Origin: Stenotrophomonas raiganjensis (SeqCode)
GTDB lineage: Bacteria; Pseudomonadota; Gammaproteobacteria; Xanthomonadales; Xanthomonadaceae
NCBI RefSeq assembly: GCF_030658505.1
Contig: NZ_JAUTXR010000134.1
Coordinates: 62,001-126,000, forward strand
Direction of reading: 5' to 3'
DNA length: 64,000 nucleotides
This document shows, in pieces, positions 43,181 to 52,948 of this stretch. A program made the position numbers and the translations under genes. The notes under the pieces are model-generated. The model was not told where the DNA came from. It searched no databases and was given only the letters and a program-made list of their open reading frames with translations. How positions within the stretch are numbered: position 1 is the first letter of the stretch; each line of letters opens with the position of its first letter.

Positions 43181-46051
43181 TTAGAACCGGTAGCCCAGGC
43201 CCAGCATCACGCCGTTCTGGATCTGCCCATCGCGGCGCTCGCCCACGTAGTCGGCCATGATCGACAGGCGCTCGCTGGCACGGCTGGTCACGCCCACGTT
43301 CCAGGCCAGCACCTGCTCGCCCACGGCCTGGCTGCTGGCACCGAACAGCAGGTCCGGAGCTGCGGCGAAGCCGGTGCTGTAGCGTGCCTGGGTGTCACCC
43401 AGTTCCTTCTGCCAGACCACGCGCGCACGCGGGGTGATGCGCTCGCCGTTGTTGCCCTCGAAGGTCTTGAACAGCTGCAGACCGGCACCCACGCGGATGC
43501 TCTCCAGGCTGCCGCTGCGGCCCACCAGTGCACCGGCGCCCTGCCCTTCATTGAAGCGGGTGGCCGAGGTACGCGCGTAGTCCACCACCGGCAGCAGCGG
43601 CTGGATCACCAGGCCGTTGCCGGTGGTGAACGAAAACGCGTGTTCTACACGCGCGGAGATCGCATCGTTGCTGTATTTCGCGCGCAGGGGCTGCTGCAGG
43701 CCATCGATACCACCGACACTGCGACGGGTGTCATGGCGCAGGTCGGTGTAGCGCACCGCTGCCGACAGGTAGCCGCGCGAGTACGTCGCATCCAGGTAAC
43801 CGCCCACGTCCAGCGCACGCACGTCACCGCTGAAACCGGAACCATCACTGGCCTTGGTCGACATGTCCGCCGCGGCCACGCTGACCCCCAGCGTGACGCG
43901 GTCATCGGCCACGCGGGTATCGGCACCGATCACGATGCCCCCGACATTGTGGCTCAGGCCGGCCACGCCGCCGTCGGCATCGATGCGGCCATGACTGGCA
44001 AAACCGCGCGCCCACAGCCCACGGCTGTGCCCGGCCTCATTGCCGCCAGCACCGTCGCCGGCCGGCTCGACCAGATGCATGGCCAGCTGGTTGAACAGGC
44101 TGCCATGGCGCATGCCCGGCTGCGACGAGACCGACTGCGCAGCCTGCGAAGCCAGCCCGTCTGCATCACCGCCACTGCGCATCGCCGCCTGGTGCTGTTG
44201 CACGACGTTGCCGATGCTGCCGATCACTGCATTGTCGGCCAGTCGCAGGCTGGCGTGCGCGTCACCACGCAGGACACCGGCCTGCTGCGCGATCACATCA
44301 CGGTCGGCGAACTGCAGCGCGCCGAGCAGTGACTTCAGGCCGCTGTCCTGGCGGTCCGATGCAGCGGCCAGCGCGCGGCCCAGACCATCGCCGGACGTGC
44401 CATTGGCGAACAGGCCCAGCTGGTCAAAGCCGGGGTTGGCGGTCAGCCACAGGCCGTCGGCGGTCTGGTTGACGTTGAAGCTGAGCAGCGAATTGTGGCG
44501 CGGGCGGAACACTTCACCGGCCGTGATGCTGGCACTGTAGCCGGCGTCCCCCAGCCGCACGACATTCTGGAAGCCCCCCTGGTAGATCGGCCCTTCCACC
44601 AGATCACGGCGGTAGGCACCGGCATAGAAGCCCTGGGCGACGTTCAACGCCAGGTGTGCGCCCTGCGCGATCACCAGCGCGCCCTCCTCGGTGCCGCCAT
44701 CGTAGAAGCTGCCGACGCGCAGGCGGCCGCTGCCGGTACCACCGGTTTCGGTAACATCGAACAGCACCTGCCCGCCGGGCATGATGTTGACGTAGCCGTG
44801 GGTCACCAGATCCCCACCGCGCGGCATCAGCGTGCCGAACACGCGCAGGCGGTTGAAGCCATCTTCGCGGTAGGACGGGCCGGTGCCATCCAGCAGCGCA
44901 TCGCTGTCGGTGCCGACCGATGCGATATCACCGTGGCCGACCACGATGCTGCCCGGCATCACCCGCAGCTCGGGGGTACGCATCGCACCACCCTCCAGTG
45001 CGATGGTGCCGTTGTCCACCAGAATGAAATCGGCACCGGTGGTTTCGGCGGTGCGCCAGGTGGCGCCATTGCTGACACGGATCACGCCAGCGGAGTTGGC
45101 CAGGGTCGAGGCATCCAGATCGGCCAGCCGCAGCTGGCCGCGCAGTTCATCCTGGAGGTCGGGGTCGGCAAGCAGCTGCTGCAACGACTGCGCGCCGATA
45201 CCGTTCGCCCCCCGCGTGGAGAAGTTGTACAGGCTCACCGCATAGTTGATGTAGGTGCTGGCCCAATCGGTGCTCCAGCGCGCGAAATCGTCGTCGACGA
45301 AGGCCTGCAGCTGGCGCGCGGTGCGCAGGTAGCCCGGGTTGATGTCGCCGCTGACGTTGCTGGTGACATGCAGGGTGTCGCCCGGATCGCGATAGCCTGC
45401 CGTGTTGATGATGTTGTTGCCGCGGATGTCCTGGCCCGGGAACGACTCCAGCTTGCTGCCGCTGCCATCCGGATCGAAGGTGACCGACGTACCCGTGGTG
45501 CGCGCCGGGTCGCGGAACACCAGCAGGCCATTGGGCTGCACCACTTCATACATGGCCTTGTGCAACAGGCCCGCATCCATGCCGCCGCCGTAGTTGCCGG
45601 TGTAGATCTGGGTCATGCGCGCCGACGGTGCGTAGGTGATCTTGCCGCCACTGCTGGCGGCATGGATCTGCACCGAGTCGACCACCGGCAGATCGCCGCC
45701 GAGGTAACGGTTGACGCCACCGGACTGCATGATCGAGCAGGACGAAATGCAGTGGCCGGACACGATGGTGTCCAGGCCCTGGGTACGGATGACCGCCTGC
45801 AGCCACTCGCCGGCGATCAGCGCGCCACCGTTGGACGTTCGCAGCACGACTTCGCGGATCGGACGGCCTTCAGCCTGCGCCTTGGCCAGCAGTGCGGGCA
45901 GCGCCACCACATCGGCGACGGTGACGCCGCCGCTGAGGAAGACGCGATCGTCCTGCACGTGATAACTCATTGCCATGACGTCATCAGCCGCCGCGATGGC
46001 GCCAACGCCGATCAGCCCGGCCAGGGCCAGGCTCAACTTCGAATGCTTCAT
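43181..46051 (-). CDS. Autotransporter with ClpP/SppA-like N-terminal region
   Basis: A 956-aa type Va secretion protein. A signal peptide (about 1-28) is followed at about 65-135 by a segment like periplasmic ClpP-fold (COG3904-type) proteins: IREVVLRTSNGGALIAG, then VSGHCISSCSIMQSGG and VDSVQIHAASSGG. Ser102/Ser103 between two Cys sit where such folds place the nucleophile. A beta-helix-like passenger follows. The C-terminal beta barrel starts near residue 678 (GLWARGFASHGRIDAD) and ends GLGYRF with a terminal Phe. The start lies after a GAGAGAGAA ribosome-binding site. It diverges from the ECF sigma gene. Protease activity is inference. Confidence 0.85.
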   Translation of the reverse strand: MKHSKLSLALAGLIGVGAIAAADDVMAMSYHVQDDRVFLSGGVTVADVVALPALLAKAQAEGRPIREVVLRTSNGGALIAGEWLQAVIRTQGLDTIVSGHCISSCSIMQSGGVNRYLGGDLPVVDSVQIHAASSGGKITYAPSARMTQIYTGNYGGGMDAGLLHKAMYEVVQPNGLLVFRDPARTTGTSVTFDPDGSGSKLESFPGQDIRGNNIINTAGYRDPGDTLHVTSNVSGDINPGYLRTARQLQAFVDDDFARWSTDWASTYINYAVSLYNFSTRGANGIGAQSLQQLLADPDLQDELRGQLRLADLDASTLANSAGVIRVSNGATWRTAETTGADFILVDNGTIALEGGAMRTPELRVMPGSIVVGHGDIASVGTDSDALLDGTGPSYREDGFNRLRVFGTLMPRGGDLVTHGYVNIMPGGQVLFDVTETGGTGSGRLRVGSFYDGGTEEGALVIAQGAHLALNVAQGFYAGAYRRDLVEGPIYQGGFQNVVRLGDAGYSASITAGEVFRPRHNSLLSFNVNQTADGLWLTANPGFDQLGLFANGTSGDGLGRALAAASDRQDSGLKSLLGALQFADRDVIAQQAGVLRGDAHASLRLADNAVIGSIGNVVQQHQAAMRSGGDADGLASQAAQSVSSQPGMRHGSLFNQLAMHLVEPAGDGAGGNEAGHSRGLWARGFASHGRIDADGGVAGLSHNVGGIVIGADTRVADDRVTLGVSVAAADMSTKASDGSGFSGDVRALDVGGYLDATYSRGYLSAAVRYTDLRHDTRRSVGGIDGLQQPLRAKYSNDAISARVEHAFSFTTGNGLVIQPLLPVVDYARTSATRFNEGQGAGALVGRSGSLESIRVGAGLQLFKTFEGNNGERITPRARVVWQKELGDTQARYSTGFAAAPDLLFGASSQAVGEQVLAWNVGVTSRASERLSIMADYVGERRDGQIQNGVMLGLGYRF

Positions 46052-46289
46052 ACGTTCTCTCTCTCCACCCGCAACACGCGGGTAGTGAGTCAAACGGCAG
46101 AGCAGCGCAATCTCCCCCAGCGGCCCCGGCCACAAAAGATGAACGCATTCACAATGAGAAGGCCAGGACGACACACTCTTCCCCATCCGGTCATCGTCGC
46201 GTAAAACTCGATGACGCATCCGCCAATGTCAGTCGAGGCCAGCCCTGTCCGCCCCGTCCCCCCTGATCCATCACGCGCCGGCACCGCCC

Positions 46290-46817
46290 GTGCCTGCGGA
46301 CGCTTTCATCGCGTTCGTACGCGAGGAACGCGCGCCGTTGTGTGCGTTCCTGCGCACGCGGGGTGTCGGGCCGGAGGATGCGGAGGACATTGCACAGGAC
46401 TGCATGGAACGGCTGATCCGCTATCGCGCGCATGCCCCGGACGAACTGCGCCTGCTGCTGTATCGTATCGCCCGCAACCGCCTGGCCGATCGCGGCCGAT
46501 CGCCGCAATCGCGACCGCACCTGCCACTGGCCGAACACGATGGCAGCGACGAGCCCACCAGCCTGACGCCGGATCCACTGCGCCAGGCCGAGTCCGGGCA
46601 GATGCTGTCGCTGTTGCGGCAGGCCCTTTTCAAACTGCCCGAGCGTGCGCGCGAGGTGTACCTGCTCAACCGGATCACCGGCATGAGCTATACACAGATC
46701 GCGCGGCACTGTGGAATTACAGCCAAGACCGTGGAAAAACACATCGCCCGCGCCCTGCAGGGCCTGCGCCAGGAGTTGGGACCAGACCCACTGCACAACG
46801 ACAGGGATACGGAATGA
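46290..46817 (+). CDS. ECF RNA polymerase sigma factor (FecI-like)
   Basis: A 175-aa sigma-70 family protein. Region 2 (EDAEDIAQDCMERLIRYR) and region 4 (LPERAREVYLLNRITGMSYTQIARH as two parts, then CGITAKTVEKHIARAL) are both present. The start is a GTG at 46290 giving the usual lead before region 2. It is followed by a fecR-like and a TonB-receptor gene, with the fecR start overlapping its stop (ATGA). It is therefore the sigma factor of a cell-surface signalling system, activated by the anti-sigma partner when the receptor binds its substrate. Confidence 0.92.
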   Translation: MPADAFIAFVREERAPLCAFLRTRGVGPEDAEDIAQDCMERLIRYRAHAPDELRLLLYRIARNRLADRGRSPQSRPHLPLAEHDGSDEPTSLTPDPLRQAESGQMLSLLRQALFKLPERAREVYLLNRITGMSYTQIARHCGITAKTVEKHIARALQGLRQELGPDPLHNDRDTE

Positions 46818-47782
46818 ACAGCCAACGGCACAGGGAAGACGCCCCGCTGTTCGAGCGCGCCAGCATCTGGGTGGCGCGCCTGGAAGCCCCGGACTGCACG
46901 CCGGCCGAGCGCGAGTCGTTCGAAGACTGGCTGGCCGAAGACCCTGCCCACGTCAAAGCGTGGGTGCAGGCCGAGAACCTGTTCCAACAGGGGCTGGGCC
47001 TGGCGGCGGACCCGTGGCTGCGCACCGCAGCGGCACGTGCGGCGCGCCCTCCCGGTCGCCGCTGGCTGCCCGCGCTCGCCACGGCCGCCGGCATCTGCCT
47101 GGCCATCGGCGTGGGCTGGATGATTGCCGTGGACGGCAATCCGACGCCCCAGCGCTATGCCAATGACGGCCAACAGCCGCAACAGCTGACCTTGGCCGAT
47201 GGCAGCGTGGCGACGCTGGATGCCGGCACCACGCTGCGTGCCCGTTTCGGTTGGCGCCATCGCGAGCTGGACCTTGAACGCGGACGCCTGCAGCTGCAGG
47301 TCGCGCCGTCGAGCAAGGCGCTGCAGCTGCATGCCGGCAACAGCACGATCCGCGATATCGGCACCACCTTCCAGGTCGAGCGCCTGCGCGACGGGCGGAT
47401 CGAAGTCGCATTGCTGGAGGGTGCGGTGGAAGTCAGCAGTGGCGCGGCCCAGCATACGCTGGCCCCAGGCCAGCAACTGCAGGTACTGCCTTCCGGGCGC
47501 ATCCAGCCGGGTCCGGCGCTGTCGTCCACGATGGCGGCCGAGGGCTGGCTGCATGGGCAACTGGTCTTCGATGCCACGCCGCTGTCGATCGTGGTCGAAC
47601 GCATGAACCGCTATGGCCATGCGCCACTGGTGATCGCCGATCCGGAGATCGCCGATCTGGCGGTCAGCGGTACGTTCCGCGCGGGCGATGCACAGGAGTT
47701 GCTGTCCGCCCTGGAACTGGGCTGGTCCGTCGCTGGCCAGACGCGCCCGGATGGCGCGCTGGAACTGCGCCGCACGTACTGA
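46814..47782 (+). CDS. FecR-family anti-sigma/signal transducer
   Basis: A 322-aa inner-membrane protein. An N-terminal DUF4880 part (ASIWVARLEAPDCTPAERES, FEDWLAEDPAHVKAWVQAE) precedes one transmembrane helix (LPALATAAGICLAIGVGWMI, about 86-107) and a periplasmic FecR domain (LTLADGSVATLDAGTTLRA, RDIGTTFQVERLRDG). The C-terminal domain resembles an STN fold. It relays the receptor signal to the sigma factor. The ATG overlaps the sigma gene stop. Confidence 0.92.
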   Translation: MNSQRHREDAPLFERASIWVARLEAPDCTPAERESFEDWLAEDPAHVKAWVQAENLFQQGLGLAADPWLRTAAARAARPPGRRWLPALATAAGICLAIGVGWMIAVDGNPTPQRYANDGQQPQQLTLADGSVATLDAGTTLRARFGWRHRELDLERGRLQLQVAPSSKALQLHAGNSTIRDIGTTFQVERLRDGRIEVALLEGAVEVSSGAAQHTLAPGQQLQVLPSGRIQPGPALSSTMAAEGWLHGQLVFDATPLSIVVERMNRYGHAPLVIADPEIADLAVSGTFRAGDAQELLSALELGWSVAGQTRPDGALELRRTY

Positions 47783-47793
47783 GGAGGCAGGCG

Positions 47794-50583
47794 GTGATGG
47801 CAGGACCGGGGGCGTTGCAGGGCGGGCTGCTCCGCTCCCTGCTGTGCCTGGCGTTGCTGGTGCAGCAGCTGCCCGTGGCGATCGCGGGCGAATCCGCTGC
47901 CACGCCCGACTACCGGATCAGTGCCGGTCCATTGCCATCGGCGCTGCAGCAATGGGCACGCCAGAGCGGCATCGCCCTGCTGTTCGATGCCCGCGAGCTG
48001 GCAGAACTGCGTACCGATGGAACCGAGGGCCGGGCCGCCCCAGCCGTCGCACTGAAGCGGCTGGTTGCCGGCATGCCGGTGACCATCCTGCAGACACCCT
48101 CCGGTGGTTTCGTGATCCGGCGTACCCGTGCCGTTCCGGCCCCGGCTCCACTGCCGCCGGCAACCCAGGCGCCGCGCCCTGCGGCGCCTGCGCAATCGCC
48201 ACCGCAGGTGGAACTGGCGCCGATCCATGTCACTGGCAGCCGCCTGCCCCGCACCTCGGTGCAGACCACCCTGCCGGTAACCACGATCGATCGGGCAGAC
48301 ATCCTGCGCAGCGGCTACGGCAGCCTGTTCGACCTGTTGCGGCACCTGCCCGGCATGAACGGACTGCCGGCGATGAGCAGCGCGCGCAGCGGCGATTCGC
48401 AGTACCTGCCGGTCGGTGCCGCGGCCACCACCAGCCTCGATGGCATGGGGCCGCGCGCCACCCTGTTCCTGGTCAATGGCCGACGCCTGCCACGCTATCC
48501 GATGGTGTCGCTGGAGCAGGGCGGGCTTACCGACCTGGGCGGCATTCCGCTCAGCTTCGTCGAACGCATCGAACTGGTACGCGGCGGTGCCTCGGCCATC
48601 TACGGCGCCGATGCCATGTCCGGTGTGGTCAACATCATCCTGCGTGACCAGGCCGATGGCCCCGAGGCCATGCTGCAGACCGGCCTGAGCAGCCGTGGCG
48701 ACGCCGGCCAGTACCGCCTGCAGGCCGCCACCGGGGGAATGCGCGGCGCTGGTGATCGCTGGTTTGCGGGCGTGGACCTGCACCGTGTCGAGCATGTGGC
48801 CGGTGACCAGCGCGACTGGCATGCGGAAACCTCGCTGTATCCGATCGGCGCGATCTTCGGCAACTGGTATGCCCCGGCGACCCGCTGCGAGGCACCACTG
48901 CAGCAACGCGAGGATGGCTGCTGGTTCGACAGTGCGCGGCCCCGCTCGCTGCAGCCCGCCTCGGATACCGCGTCGGCGTACCTGCGCTACCGGCACGAAC
49001 GCGGCCAAGGCCGCTACGCCTATGTGGAGGCGCGCGCCAGCCACAACCGCCAGCGTTTCGATCTGGGCCCGACCGCCGTCGCGGTCGTCTCGCGGGGCAT
49101 CACCTTCAACAGTGTCCTGCGCGAAGCCGGCAATGTGCGCCCCCACGTCCGCGCCACCGATGCCGATGTCACCGTCGGCATCGGCCGCGATCAGGGCCGA
49201 CGCAGCTGGGAGGCGGGAATCAGCGCGCAACGCAGCGAGGTCACGCTGTCCACTGCAGGTACCGTACGCACCACCCGGCTGCTGGAAGCGACGCAGGCAC
49301 ACAGGTTCTGGCCGGGGTTCGATGCACCTCCGGCGGCCGAGGTGGACAGCTTGTTCCCGTCCATCCGCAACCGCGGCAGCACCACACAATGGCAAGGCTG
49401 GTGGGGAGTGCAGCGTGAACTGATGGCGATGCCGGGCGGGCGGGCGCAGCTGGCCACCGGCGTCGACCTTCGCCACGAACGCTGGGTCTCGCGTCCCGAC
49501 GCACTGCTGAGCGAAGGTGACCTCGCGCTGGGCCTGCCGCAGCAGCAACGCAGCCTGTCGCGGCAGAGCAGCGGTGTCTACGCTGAGCTTGGCCTGCCGC
49601 TCGCACCTGCGCTGCGCGCTGACGTCGCCGCCCGCTGGGACCGCGATGGCGGATTCATGGCATTCTCGCCACGTGCAGGACTGCGCTGGAGCCCAACCGC
49701 GCAGTGGTCGTTCCTGCTGGCCAGTGGGCGCGGCTACCGTGCCCCCAGCCTGTTCGAGCAACGGCGGCCTCCCGGCTACTTCGGCTCGCTCACGCTTCCT
49801 GTTTCCAGTGCGCTGCCCGAGTGCGCCACGCCCACACGCAGTGGTGGCTGCAGTGTCACCGCAGACGTGGTGGAGAACGGTGCACTGAAGGCCGAGCGGT
49901 CGCGCAGCCATTCGCTGGCGGCCACCTGGACGCCCAACGACACGTTCTCGCTGTCGCTGACCCACAACATCGTCGAACTGCGCAACGAGATCCTCGCCCT
50001 GCAGCCGAGCGACGCCGTGTGGAATCGAAGCACCTGGGAACTGGATGAAGACGGCCACCTGAGCAGCCTGCGACTGTCGTTCGACAACATCGGCCGCACC
50101 ACGTCCCGCAACTGGGTGCTGCGTGGCGAGTACCGCATCGACAGCGGCAGCAACGGCCAATGGTTGTTTTCGCTCGATGCGCTGAAACAGCAGGAACTGC
50201 GTCGCCGCCGTGACCACGAGGCCGCCGTGGACCTGCGCGGCCATGTGACGCCCGAGCTGGCGGCGGTGTTGAACGTTCAATGGCAGAACAGCAACTGGGA
50301 CATCGCCCTGCGCGGCAACCAGGTCGGTCGCACCCGTGCCTGGCTGCCGGGGGCCGAGTGCCCGCAGGATCAGGTCGACCGGAACCACTGCATGAATCCA
50401 CGCCAGCTGCGCTGGAACCTGCACCTGGCACGCCGCCTCGGCCCACGCATCGTCGCGGCACTGGACGTGCACAATGTGCTTGATGCACAACCGGTGAACT
50501 ATCTGGTCGGCAATGGCGGGCAGATGCCGGGGCTGGACGATCCGCTCGGCCGCTACTACCTGCTTACCCTGCAGTTCCGCTGA
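47794..50583 (+). CDS. TonB-dependent receptor with N-terminal signalling (STN) domain
   Basis: A 929-aa outer-membrane receptor. A signal peptide (about 1-31) is followed by an STN domain (about 38-110, ISAGPLPSALQQWARQSG), a Pro/Ala linker, a TonB-box-like region, a plug (VTGSRLPRTSVQT, RATLFLVNGRRL, RIELVRGGASAIYGADAMSG) and a 22-strand barrel ending YYLLTLQFR. The STN domain contacts the FecR protein. Start is GTG at 47794 or the next ATG at 47797, 10 bp after the fecR stop with GAGGAGG upstream. The ligand is unknown, probably a siderophore or other large nutrient. Confidence 0.92.
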   Translation: MMAGPGALQGGLLRSLLCLALLVQQLPVAIAGESAATPDYRISAGPLPSALQQWARQSGIALLFDARELAELRTDGTEGRAAPAVALKRLVAGMPVTILQTPSGGFVIRRTRAVPAPAPLPPATQAPRPAAPAQSPPQVELAPIHVTGSRLPRTSVQTTLPVTTIDRADILRSGYGSLFDLLRHLPGMNGLPAMSSARSGDSQYLPVGAAATTSLDGMGPRATLFLVNGRRLPRYPMVSLEQGGLTDLGGIPLSFVERIELVRGGASAIYGADAMSGVVNIILRDQADGPEAMLQTGLSSRGDAGQYRLQAATGGMRGAGDRWFAGVDLHRVEHVAGDQRDWHAETSLYPIGAIFGNWYAPATRCEAPLQQREDGCWFDSARPRSLQPASDTASAYLRYRHERGQGRYAYVEARASHNRQRFDLGPTAVAVVSRGITFNSVLREAGNVRPHVRATDADVTVGIGRDQGRRSWEAGISAQRSEVTLSTAGTVRTTRLLEATQAHRFWPGFDAPPAAEVDSLFPSIRNRGSTTQWQGWWGVQRELMAMPGGRAQLATGVDLRHERWVSRPDALLSEGDLALGLPQQQRSLSRQSSGVYAELGLPLAPALRADVAARWDRDGGFMAFSPRAGLRWSPTAQWSFLLASGRGYRAPSLFEQRRPPGYFGSLTLPVSSALPECATPTRSGGCSVTADVVENGALKAERSRSHSLAATWTPNDTFSLSLTHNIVELRNEILALQPSDAVWNRSTWELDEDGHLSSLRLSFDNIGRTTSRNWVLRGEYRIDSGSNGQWLFSLDALKQQELRRRRDHEAAVDLRGHVTPELAAVLNVQWQNSNWDIALRGNQVGRTRAWLPGAECPQDQVDRNHCMNPRQLRWNLHLARRLGPRIVAALDVHNVLDAQPVNYLVGNGGQMPGLDDPLGRYYLLTLQFR

Positions 50584-50629
50584 AGCGTAGTAATCTACGC
50601 GCCCTGTTCCACCGCGGTCCCCTTCCCCC

Positions 50630-51586
50630 ATGAAAGCCTATCTCTGGTTCTGGGGCGCGTTCCTGCTGTTCTTCGCGTTGCCATTTCCCTGCATTCTCTA
50701 TTTCGGCACCTCGTGGCCGGTGGCCCTGGTCGACCGCAGTGCACCGTGGCTGGCACTGTTGCTGCTCATACTGTCGATGGCCCTGTGGCTGACGCTGCTG
50801 TTCGCCTTCCTGCACTACCTGCTGCTGGGGCCGCCGCGCGCACTGCACCGGGTGCAGTCGATCCTGGCCGACGGTGAACCGCGCAGTGCGCTGATCGAGC
50901 AAGCCGAACAGACCGGCGTGCAGGTGCGCGGCTTCGCGCAATGGAAACTGCAGTTGGCCTTCAAGAACCTGTCCGGTACGCCGATCCGCGAACAGATGCT
51001 GGTGGTCGACAGCAAACCCCAGCTGCATCGCTTCGAGGTGGGCAGGCACATCGATGCGCGCCTGGGCCGGACGCCCGGGGCATTCCCCAACATCGTGCTC
51101 GACGGTGCCCAGCCCGAACTGAATGTCGCCAGCCTGTGGCGGCGCGGCATCGGTGCAGCACTCGGCATCGCCACCGTTGCTGCTGCCTATGTGTTGGCCT
51201 ACCGGCTGCAGAGCGAGGGGCTGGGCTGGACCTTCCTGTCGTTCGGTCACCCGCTGCTGGTGTGCCCGCTGGTGCTGTGTGGCTATGCGCTGGGCCTGCG
51301 CCTGCTCGGCCGCCTGCTGCACGCCGATGCCCGCGGCGACGCGCTGAAGTATCGCGGCATCGGCGTGGAGGCCAGGGTGTTGAAGGTGCGTCAGACCGGC
51401 ACCTACCTCAACGAACAACCGCAGGTGGAGTTCCAGCTGGAATACATCGACCGCGAAGGCAACGTGCAGCAGGCCCGCGTGCGCCGCTTCGTCCCGCTGA
51501 TTGAACTGGCCAACATCCCGCGCGAGCACGTGACGCTGCTGTACGACCCGGACGACCGCAGCAACGTGCGCCTGGAGGGAGTATGA
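50630..51586 (+). CDS. Membrane protein with DUF3592-like C-terminus
   Basis: A 318-aa protein with four transmembrane helices (two before residue 70, two around 175-230). A soluble middle and C-terminal part contain GVEARVLKVRQTGTYLNEQP and VEFQLEYIDREGN, the pattern of DUF3592 beta domains (V-x-G-x-V-x-x-V...P.V.Y..). The stop overlaps the next gene by ATGA. Function unknown. Confidence 0.7.
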   Translation: MKAYLWFWGAFLLFFALPFPCILYFGTSWPVALVDRSAPWLALLLLILSMALWLTLLFAFLHYLLLGPPRALHRVQSILADGEPRSALIEQAEQTGVQVRGFAQWKLQLAFKNLSGTPIREQMLVVDSKPQLHRFEVGRHIDARLGRTPGAFPNIVLDGAQPELNVASLWRRGIGAALGIATVAAAYVLAYRLQSEGLGWTFLSFGHPLLVCPLVLCGYALGLRLLGRLLHADARGDALKYRGIGVEARVLKVRQTGTYLNEQPQVEFQLEYIDREGNVQQARVRRFVPLIELANIPREHVTLLYDPDDRSNVRLEGV

Positions 51587-52302
51587 AACAGCCGCCCTCG
51601 ACCCGCACCGTGTTCCTGGTACTGCTGCTGGTTCTGGCGGGCGTGGCCATTGCCGGCGGCGCAGTACAGACCATCAGCGAAACGCTGGGGCATTCGGTAC
51701 AGCCGGACCGGATGCCATCCTCCGTCTCGTCTCAGTCGCCGCGCGAACAACCCGTATCGCTTGTGCCATCCCCGGCGCCCTTCCCTGCGGCGAGTACCGC
51801 TGCGGCGCCCGAGCGCAACAATCGCCTGTTCGATGCGGACTACCTGCTGGCTGCGCGCCAGGCACTGGAGCAGTTGCCAGCACTGGCCGGCCAGCGGCTG
51901 ACGGTCTTCCACAGCATCCACTTCTACGACGATGGCCGCATCAACCTCGATCTGGTCGATCCGCAACAGCCGGGCCACGTCGACAGCTATCACTTTGAAC
52001 GTGGCCAGTGGCGCAAGGGCAATCCGGTGAACCCGCAGCAGTTCGCGCCGACCATCAGCCTGCAGCGCAGCAGCACCTCCCTGGCCAGCATCGATTTCGA
52101 GGCCGTGCCGCGCGTGGCACAGGCACTGCAGGAACAGCGCAATGCCCTGCAGAACCCTGCATCCGAAGTCGGCCACGTGTACGTGATCGTGCGCAAAGGC
52201 GGCAAGCTGATGTGGCTGCCGGACGAAGTGGCCGGTGATCGCGAATCCGTGCGGCTGCAGTTCGATGCACAGGGCAACGCCCGCGGCGTAAGCCGCCGGT
52301 AG
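51583..52302 (+). CDS. Membrane-anchored periplasmic protein of unknown function
   Basis: A 239-aa product. One N-terminal helix (TVFLVLLLVLAGVAIAGGAV) acts as anchor or uncleaved signal, then comes a Pro/Ser-rich linker and a periplasmic domain. That domain contains LTVFHSIHFYDDGRINLDLV and VYVIVRKGGKLMWLPDEV, suggesting a beta fold that resembles a duplicated small domain. It is translationally coupled to the DUF3592-like gene, so the two probably work together. Confidence 0.6.
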   Translation: MKQPPSTRTVFLVLLLVLAGVAIAGGAVQTISETLGHSVQPDRMPSSVSSQSPREQPVSLVPSPAPFPAASTAAAPERNNRLFDADYLLAARQALEQLPALAGQRLTVFHSIHFYDDGRINLDLVDPQQPGHVDSYHFERGQWRKGNPVNPQQFAPTISLQRSSTSLASIDFEAVPRVAQALQEQRNALQNPASEVGHVYVIVRKGGKLMWLPDEVAGDRESVRLQFDAQGNARGVSRR

Positions 52303-52418
52303 ACAGCGCGATCCAGTCCAGCCCCGGCAGACGGTACGCCAGCAGGTAGAGCAAGCCATTTGTTCGCTGACCAGAAGACTGGAACTAGCGGGCAGCCAAT
52401 GCGGATGCCCTCAATGGA

Positions 52419-52925
52419 TCACAACTCCCAGTACTTGGAGCCTTGGGCTTCATGCAGCCGGGATAGGAAGCCTGCAAGCGAGTCCGATGCTTCAGGCCAG
52501 TCTTTTCGCTCGTCCAAAGGCAGGCAGACCAGCACCGAACCAAAGGCGTTCATAACCAGTAGATCTGAGTCGCCGTAGAAGCGGCCAAATACGACATCGC
52601 CGCTCCGGAAATCCAACGGACGCGAACCAGCGAGAATGGCCGTCTGAACGTGTGCATCCTCGACGCTGAGCATCTCCACACCCCATTGACTGAATTGCTC
52701 GTCCTTGAACAACTCTGCCGAAGCGTACATCTTCCAGAATGCGAGCAACTGCGCTGAACAGCCCTGGGATCGTCGGTCCTCTGGTACTGCAGTACTGCGC
52801 TGTACAAAGGAGGATCGAAGCAGGAAAGGACACTCCCCATGCTGATGCATGGCGACCCGAGGCTGTGACCACTCCGCCCGGATGGTATCGATAACTGCAG
52901 CCAGCGCGTTGATTTCCCTATCCAT
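52419..52925 (-). CDS. SMI1/KNR4 (SUKH) family protein
   Basis: A 168-aa soluble protein. The SUKH pattern is visible: LLAFWKMYASAELFKDEQ followed by WGVEMLSVEDAH, then FGRFYGDSDLLVMNAFG near the middle. SUKH proteins are often immunity proteins against polymorphic toxins, but no toxin gene is adjacent. The gene is more AT-rich than its neighbours, hinting at transfer. The start MDREIN was chosen after rejecting a long upstream extension through the lysoplasmalogenase gene. Confidence 0.7.
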   Translation of the reverse strand: MDREINALAAVIDTIRAEWSQPRVAMHQHGECPFLLRSSFVQRSTAVPEDRRSQGCSAQLLAFWKMYASAELFKDEQFSQWGVEMLSVEDAHVQTAILAGSRPLDFRSGDVVFGRFYGDSDLLVMNAFGSVLVCLPLDERKDWPEASDSLAGFLSRLHEAQGSKYWEL

Positions 52926-52948
52926 CAGAAAATCATAACGAGGCCAGG

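Noticed and set aside
47611-50631. 1006-aa minus-strand frame over the TonB receptor
   Set aside because: Shadow of the receptor gene; product lacks signal peptide, motifs and a plausible start.
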